Shown piece after piece: positions 14,327 through 17,809 of a DNA stretch of 17,809 bases (the first letter of the stretch is position 1; the number at the start of each line of letters is the position of its first letter). A program made the translations under genes and the position numbers. The notes below the pieces were generated by a model. That model did not search any database, had not been told where the DNA came from, and saw nothing but the letters and a program-made list of their open reading frames with translations. The stretch is from Ulvibacter sp047614245 (GTDB lineage Bacteria > Bacteroidota > Bacteroidia > Flavobacteriales > Flavobacteriaceae): positions 1 through 17,809 of the forward strand of contig JBLHIC010000050.1 in assembly GCA_047614245.1 (NCBI GenBank), written 5' to 3'.

Positions 14327-15661
14327 TCAAAGCAGCCCTCGTGCTTTAATTTCAAGGTATTTGTTGATGGTCTTGACCGTTAAGTCCTCGGGAGCAGTGA
14401 GAATGGTCTGAATGCCGTGTTTATGAAGTTCATTGACTATAAGTTTCTTTTCGTATCTAAATTTTTCGGCAATCGTTTTTTCAAAAATCGCTCTTGTTGT
14501 CTCCGCATTTTTATTTGTGAATGTTTTTAGCTCCGTATTTTCAAAGAATATAACAACAAGAAGATGGTTTCGGTTTATAGCTTGAAAATAGGGAAGTTGC
14601 CTATGCAAAGCATCCATTGTTTCAAAATTAGTATATAGCAATAACAGGCTCCGCTGTTTTACCTGTCTCTTAATATCGACATAGAGTCTTGAGAAATCAC
14701 TTTCAGAAAAATCTGTGTTTAGATTGTATAGCGCCTCCTGTATCAAGTTCATTTGTGCGCTCCTACGTTTCGCAACGACCCGATCTTCAATCTTTCTCGA
14801 AAAAGTAAACATCCCTGCTTTGTCTTGCTTACGCAATGCTACATTAGAAATGACTAAGCTCGCATTAATAGCATAGTCCAAAAGACTCAGGCCATTAAAT
14901 GGCATTTTCATGACTCTCCCTTTATCAATTACAGAGTAAATTGGTTGTGACTTCTCATCCTGAAATTGATTCACCATCAAATCATTCTTTTTTGCTGTGG
15001 CCTTCCAATTAATATTTCGAATGTCATCACCTGCCACGTATTCCTTGATTTGCTCAAACTCCATAGTATGTCCAAGACGCCGAATTTTTTTAAGTCCGAA
15101 AAATTTTAACCGATTACTAAATGCAATGAGATCATACTTTTTTAGCTGAAGAAAGGAAGGATAATTGGGTACCATAGCTTCATCTGAATATTGCTGCCTT
15201 CTAGCTACTAATCCTAAAACTGATGATGAGAAGATATTTAAGTTTCCAAAGTGATATTCACCTCGTTCTGTTGGTCTTACTTGATAACTATATTTTTTTT
15301 CTTCGGAAGCGTTTATAATAGATAAGATCTTAAAATCGCGTTGCTGCCATTGTACAGGTAACTCGTCAATTATCTTTGTTGAAACAGTGAACTTAAATCG
15401 ATTGATAAGCTGTATCTCAATTGGATTTTCATCTCCATTTGAAAGCTTATTGGGTAGGATTCTTCTCGCCTGAACGCCTTCTTTATTAAGGTAAAGCAAA
15501 GCGATATCAATAAGTAATGTAAAAATTAAAAGAAAGAGTAAAAGCTTTACCACCCAGAAGATGTTTCCGAAGAAATAGGCAACTACAAACAAGATTGCCA
15601 CACAAAATATAGCGACGAAAAAACGTTTGCACAGATAAAAGCTTTTAATAAATTGTCTCAT
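14327..15661 (-). CDS. DUF58 domain protein of the MoxR operon
   Basis: A 444-residue membrane-anchored protein. Two hydrophobic segments lie near 13-31 and 35-57, followed by a beta-rich region and then the DUF58 signature EYVAGDDIRNINWKATA (207-223), which opens a von Willebrand factor A-like domain. The metal-ion motif usual for vWA (DxSxS) is replaced by D246-KGRVM, so classical MIDAS metal binding is doubtful; I think this is common among flavobacterial homologues. DUF58 proteins work with the MoxR ATPase encoded next to them, probably in chaperone-like assembly of envelope or metal-loaded complexes. The gene begins two bases after the moxR stop, so translation coupling is likely. It is the last gene of the operon; no strong terminator is seen after its stop. 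Confidence 0.92.
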   Translation of the reverse strand: MRQFIKSFYLCKRFFVAIFCVAILFVVAYFFGNIFWVVKLLLFLLIFTLLIDIALLYLNKEGVQARRILPNKLSNGDENPIEIQLINRFKFTVSTKIIDELPVQWQQRDFKILSIINASEEKKYSYQVRPTERGEYHFGNLNIFSSSVLGLVARRQQYSDEAMVPNYPSFLQLKKYDLIAFSNRLKFFGLKKIRRLGHTMEFEQIKEYVAGDDIRNINWKATAKKNDLMVNQFQDEKSQPIYSVIDKGRVMKMPFNGLSLLDYAINASLVISNVALRKQDKAGMFTFSRKIEDRVVAKRRSAQMNLIQEALYNLNTDFSESDFSRLYVDIKRQVKQRSLLLLYTNFETMDALHRQLPYFQAINRNHLLVVIFFENTELKTFTNKNAETTRAIFEKTIAEKFRYEKKLIVNELHKHGIQTILTAPEDLTVKTINKYLEIKARGLL

Positions 15662-15663
15662 TA

Positions 15664-16668
15664 TTATCTCGGAATTTCGATAGTCTCAATAATTTGTTGA
15701 ACTACCTTAATAGGAGTTAGCCCTTCCATTTCTCTTTCTGGAGTAAGCATAATTCTATGGCTAAGGACTGCCGATGCTACTTTTTTAATATCATCTGGAG
15801 TTACAAAGTCTCGCCCGTTAATGGCAGCCATTGCTTTAGAAGTTGTCATTATTCCTAAAGAAGCTCGAGGTGAAGCTCCTAGAAATAGATTTGAATTCGT
15901 CCGCGTATTATTGACAATAGCCGCTATATATTTCAACAAGTTTTTTTCTATGATTATTTTCCGAATTGTGGCCTGATATTCCGCGATTTGTGCAGCGCTC
16001 AATATTGGCTCAATTAAATCTATAGCAGCGGTATTTTCACGTCGATGCTCGTTTTCTAGAATGATAAGCTCATCTTCAAGGCTCGGATAAGGCACATTTA
16101 TTTTAAAAAGAAAACGGTCTAACTGTGCTTCAGGAAGCGCATAGGTCCCTTCCTGTTCTACGGGGTTTTGTGTTGCAAAAACAAGGAAAGGGGGTTGCAT
16201 TTTGTACTTCTTACCATCCATTGTTATTTGCCGCTCTTCCATTACTTCAAAAAGTGCAGCCTGCGTTTTTGCCGGAGCCCGGTTTATTTCATCAATTAAT
16301 ACAATATTTGAAAATATTGGGCCTTTTTTAAATTCAAACTCGCTGTTTTTAACATTAAAGATCGAGGTTCCCAAAATATCACTTGGCATTAGATCTGGAG
16401 TAAATTGTATCCTACTAAAATTTACGTCCAAGGTTTTTGCAAGTAGCTTAGCGGTAATGGTTTTTGCTACTCCGGGAACACCTTCTATTAAAGAATGGCC
16501 ATCAGCCAGTATTGAAACGATTAGCATTTCCAACATTTCATGCTGACCAACAATTACCTTTCCCATTTCTTTTTTAATCTTTTGAACCGCTTCTTCAAGG
16601 TTCTTAAGATCGATTCTAGAATTAAATTCTAACGAGTTTCCCTCCGAATTTTCTAATGCTTCTTCCAT
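15664..16668 (-). CDS. MoxR-family AAA+ ATPase
   Basis: A 334-residue ATPase of the MoxR clade (AAA_3 plus C-terminal lid). Seen: Walker A GVPGVAKT (63-70), Walker B VLIDEINR (123-130), sensor 1 ATQNP (165-169), arginine-containing segment EAQLDRFLF (180-188), and sensor 2 GASPRAS (264-270). The full family length and all catalytic motifs are present. MoxR ATPases act as chaperones that use ATP to mature partner proteins with vWA domains, here most likely the DUF58 protein. Its start lies inside the end of the DUF4350 gene (16 bases overlap), and DUF58 starts two bases after its stop, indicating a single transcript. Confidence 0.95.
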   Translation of the reverse strand: MEEALENSEGNSLEFNSRIDLKNLEEAVQKIKKEMGKVIVGQHEMLEMLIVSILADGHSLIEGVPGVAKTITAKLLAKTLDVNFSRIQFTPDLMPSDILGTSIFNVKNSEFEFKKGPIFSNIVLIDEINRAPAKTQAALFEVMEERQITMDGKKYKMQPPFLVFATQNPVEQEGTYALPEAQLDRFLFKINVPYPSLEDELIILENEHRRENTAAIDLIEPILSAAQIAEYQATIRKIIIEKNLLKYIAAIVNNTRTNSNLFLGASPRASLGIMTTSKAMAAINGRDFVTPDDIKKVASAVLSHRIMLTPEREMEGLTPIKVVQQIIETIEIPR

Positions 16669-17809
16669 ATCTTAAAATCTTCAATTTGTTTATTTAATGC
16701 TATAATATCCTGCTCGCTATGAACAGCTTTTCCTTTTAAATGAGTGATAAGTTGAATGAGTTTTGTTGTTTTTTCAAGACTCACGTTACTTTTTAACGCT
16801 AATTTCTGAATAAATTCCGAATTGAGTTCTGTGGTGTCTAAGTAATATTTTGATCGCACTACTTCAAGAAAATATGTGATTTTCTTTGCTACAATATTTG
16901 CGAAGTCTTTATGCTGAAAATACAAATCGCCGATTGTTTTTGTAAATTCTATAGAGGTATTTTGTAAAGGCTCTATAACTTCGATAACTCGTTGTTCTCG
17001 CTTTCCTTTAATGATTATAAAAAGGATTAACCCCAGCATTAGGGTATAATAAGCCCATTGCAGCGACTTCTGATTAAAAACAAATCGCATTGGAGAATCT
17101 ATAATTTTTCTTCCTGACTTCAGATATGTATCCCAATAGATTGTATCAGCATCGATATAAGATAAAACCTGCGCCGCATATTGATCATAGCCGTTGATGA
17201 GGTAATAATTTGAAAATGCTTCAGGAAGCGTGTGAAATAGAAATGTTCCCTTTCCGAAGGAAATAGATATATAATTCAAAGTTTCGGTATTATGTTGTCC
17301 CAAATCGAAATACCCCAAAGCCTTGGTGTGGATTGTATCGATAGTTGTAAAAACAGATTTGTAAACCCCTTTCTTAAAGATTGGGATCGAATCTTGGTGA
17401 AAACTCTTATTAAACAATCGAGGCTTTAAATCATTTTCAAGAATGGAATAGTCCTGAATGGTTTCAGTTAATAGCGAATCTGAAATTACTTGCCCAAAAT
17501 TTCTAGCCGATAATAAAATCGTATTTCCTGCCTCAACATAGTTCTTAAAACTTTCAAGTTGTTGTTTATCAATAGAAATATTATCATTGATCAATATGTA
17601 GGCGGAGTTGTTTTCATAGGAATCCTCTTTCAAAAACTCATAAGGATCTCCTTTTATTTTTTCAATAGTAGCATCTTTAAACAGGGACGGTAGTTCTTCA
17701 AAAAGCACATAGCTTCCGAAGGGAATTTTGTCAACCGCAGTAAAACTAGATTTCCAATTGAGCGGCTTTGGACGCGTGACTTCGGTAATTGTGATAATTA
17801 GAAGTATAA
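16653..17809 (-). CDS. DUF4350 protein, 5' end outside the window
   Basis: The reading frame stays open to the right window edge, so the GTG at 17708 is not the start. The upstream in-frame codons give ILLIITITEVTRPKPLNW and then a segment ending VDKIPFGSYVLFEELP, the usual beginning of DUF4350: the end of an N-terminal membrane helix, a P-K-P-L-NW motif, then P-x-G-x-Y-V-L. About 385 residues are visible. A soluble domain with ILINDNISIDKQQLESFKNYV follows, resembling a glutamine-amidotransferase-like fold, then a second membrane helix (WAYYTLMLGLILFIIIKG) and a helical cytoplasmic tail. The gene sits upstream of moxR with 16 bases of overlap. Family function is unknown; the setting implies a membrane partner of the MoxR-DUF58 machine. 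Confidence 0.9.
   Translation of the reverse strand, partial: ILLIITITEVTRPKPLNWKSSFTAVDKIPFGSYVLFEELPSLFKDATIEKIKGDPYEFLKEDSYENNSAYILINDNISIDKQQLESFKNYVEAGNTILLSARNFGQVISDSLLTETIQDYSILENDLKPRLFNKSFHQDSIPIFKKGVYKSVFTTIDTIHTKALGYFDLGQHNTETLNYISISFGKGTFLFHTLPEAFSNYYLINGYDQYAAQVLSYIDADTIYWDTYLKSGRKIIDSPMRFVFNQKSLQWAYYTLMLGLILFIIIKGKREQRVIEVIEPLQNTSIEFTKTIGDLYFQHKDFANIVAKKITYFLEVVRSKYYLDTTELNSEFIQKLALKSNVSLEKTTKLIQLITHLKGKAVHSEQDIIALNKQIEDFKIWKKH

Noticed and set aside
16202..16546. 114-codon plus-strand frame opposite moxR
   Set aside because: It lies within the fully conserved AAA+ gene and has no domain of its own.

Overview
The window looks like a chromosomal segment of a marine-type member of the Flavobacteriia (Bacteroidota). 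The evidence is AT-rich DNA, start codons without Shine-Dalgarno sequences, a secreted protease with a type IX secretion (T9SS) C-terminal sorting domain, and several families typical of that group (GIN/DUF2807 lipoprotein, PspC fusion, DUF4870, DUF2141, DUF58/MoxR). No phage, insertion sequence, CRISPR array, tRNA or rRNA is visible. I see no clearly new multi-gene system. The most unusual item is a decayed second copy of the end of trxB.

Left part (1-6357). acs (acetyl-CoA synthetase, minus) and trxB (thioredoxin reductase, plus) diverge from a 230-base spacer. trxB ends at a good intrinsic terminator, followed by a large secreted M36 (fungalysin-type) metalloprotease. Just behind the protease, at 5982-6100, is a remnant of the trxB 3' end. 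It is about two-thirds identical to residues 263-301 of the intact gene and carries two single-base insertions and a stop codon. The protease is therefore flanked by an intact and a broken copy of the same sequence.

Middle part (6358-12540). A lone secreted DUF4440/NTF2-like protein is followed by a tightly packed minus-strand operon, reading DUF4870 membrane protein, a 60-residue protein, a PadR regulator, a 588-residue PspC membrane protein and a GIN-domain lipoprotein. Coding regions overlap by 17, 4 and 4 bases. Its promoter region has a perfect TAnnTTTG -7 box and, just upstream, an imperfect palindrome that is a plausible PadR operator. The layout suggests a self-regulated envelope-stress module. 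Divergent to it is a hotdog-fold DUF4442 protein, then an AIM24/TIGR00266 protein and a 65-residue protein with its own terminator.

Right part (12541-17809), all minus strand. It holds an OxyR-type peroxide sensor, whose two redox cysteines fall on exactly the E. coli residue numbers once the start is corrected to the ATG. Then come a DUF2141 secreted protein and a DUF4350-MoxR-DUF58 operon. The DUF4350 gene runs off the right edge: its frame stays open to the window end, so the GTG at 17708 is not its start.
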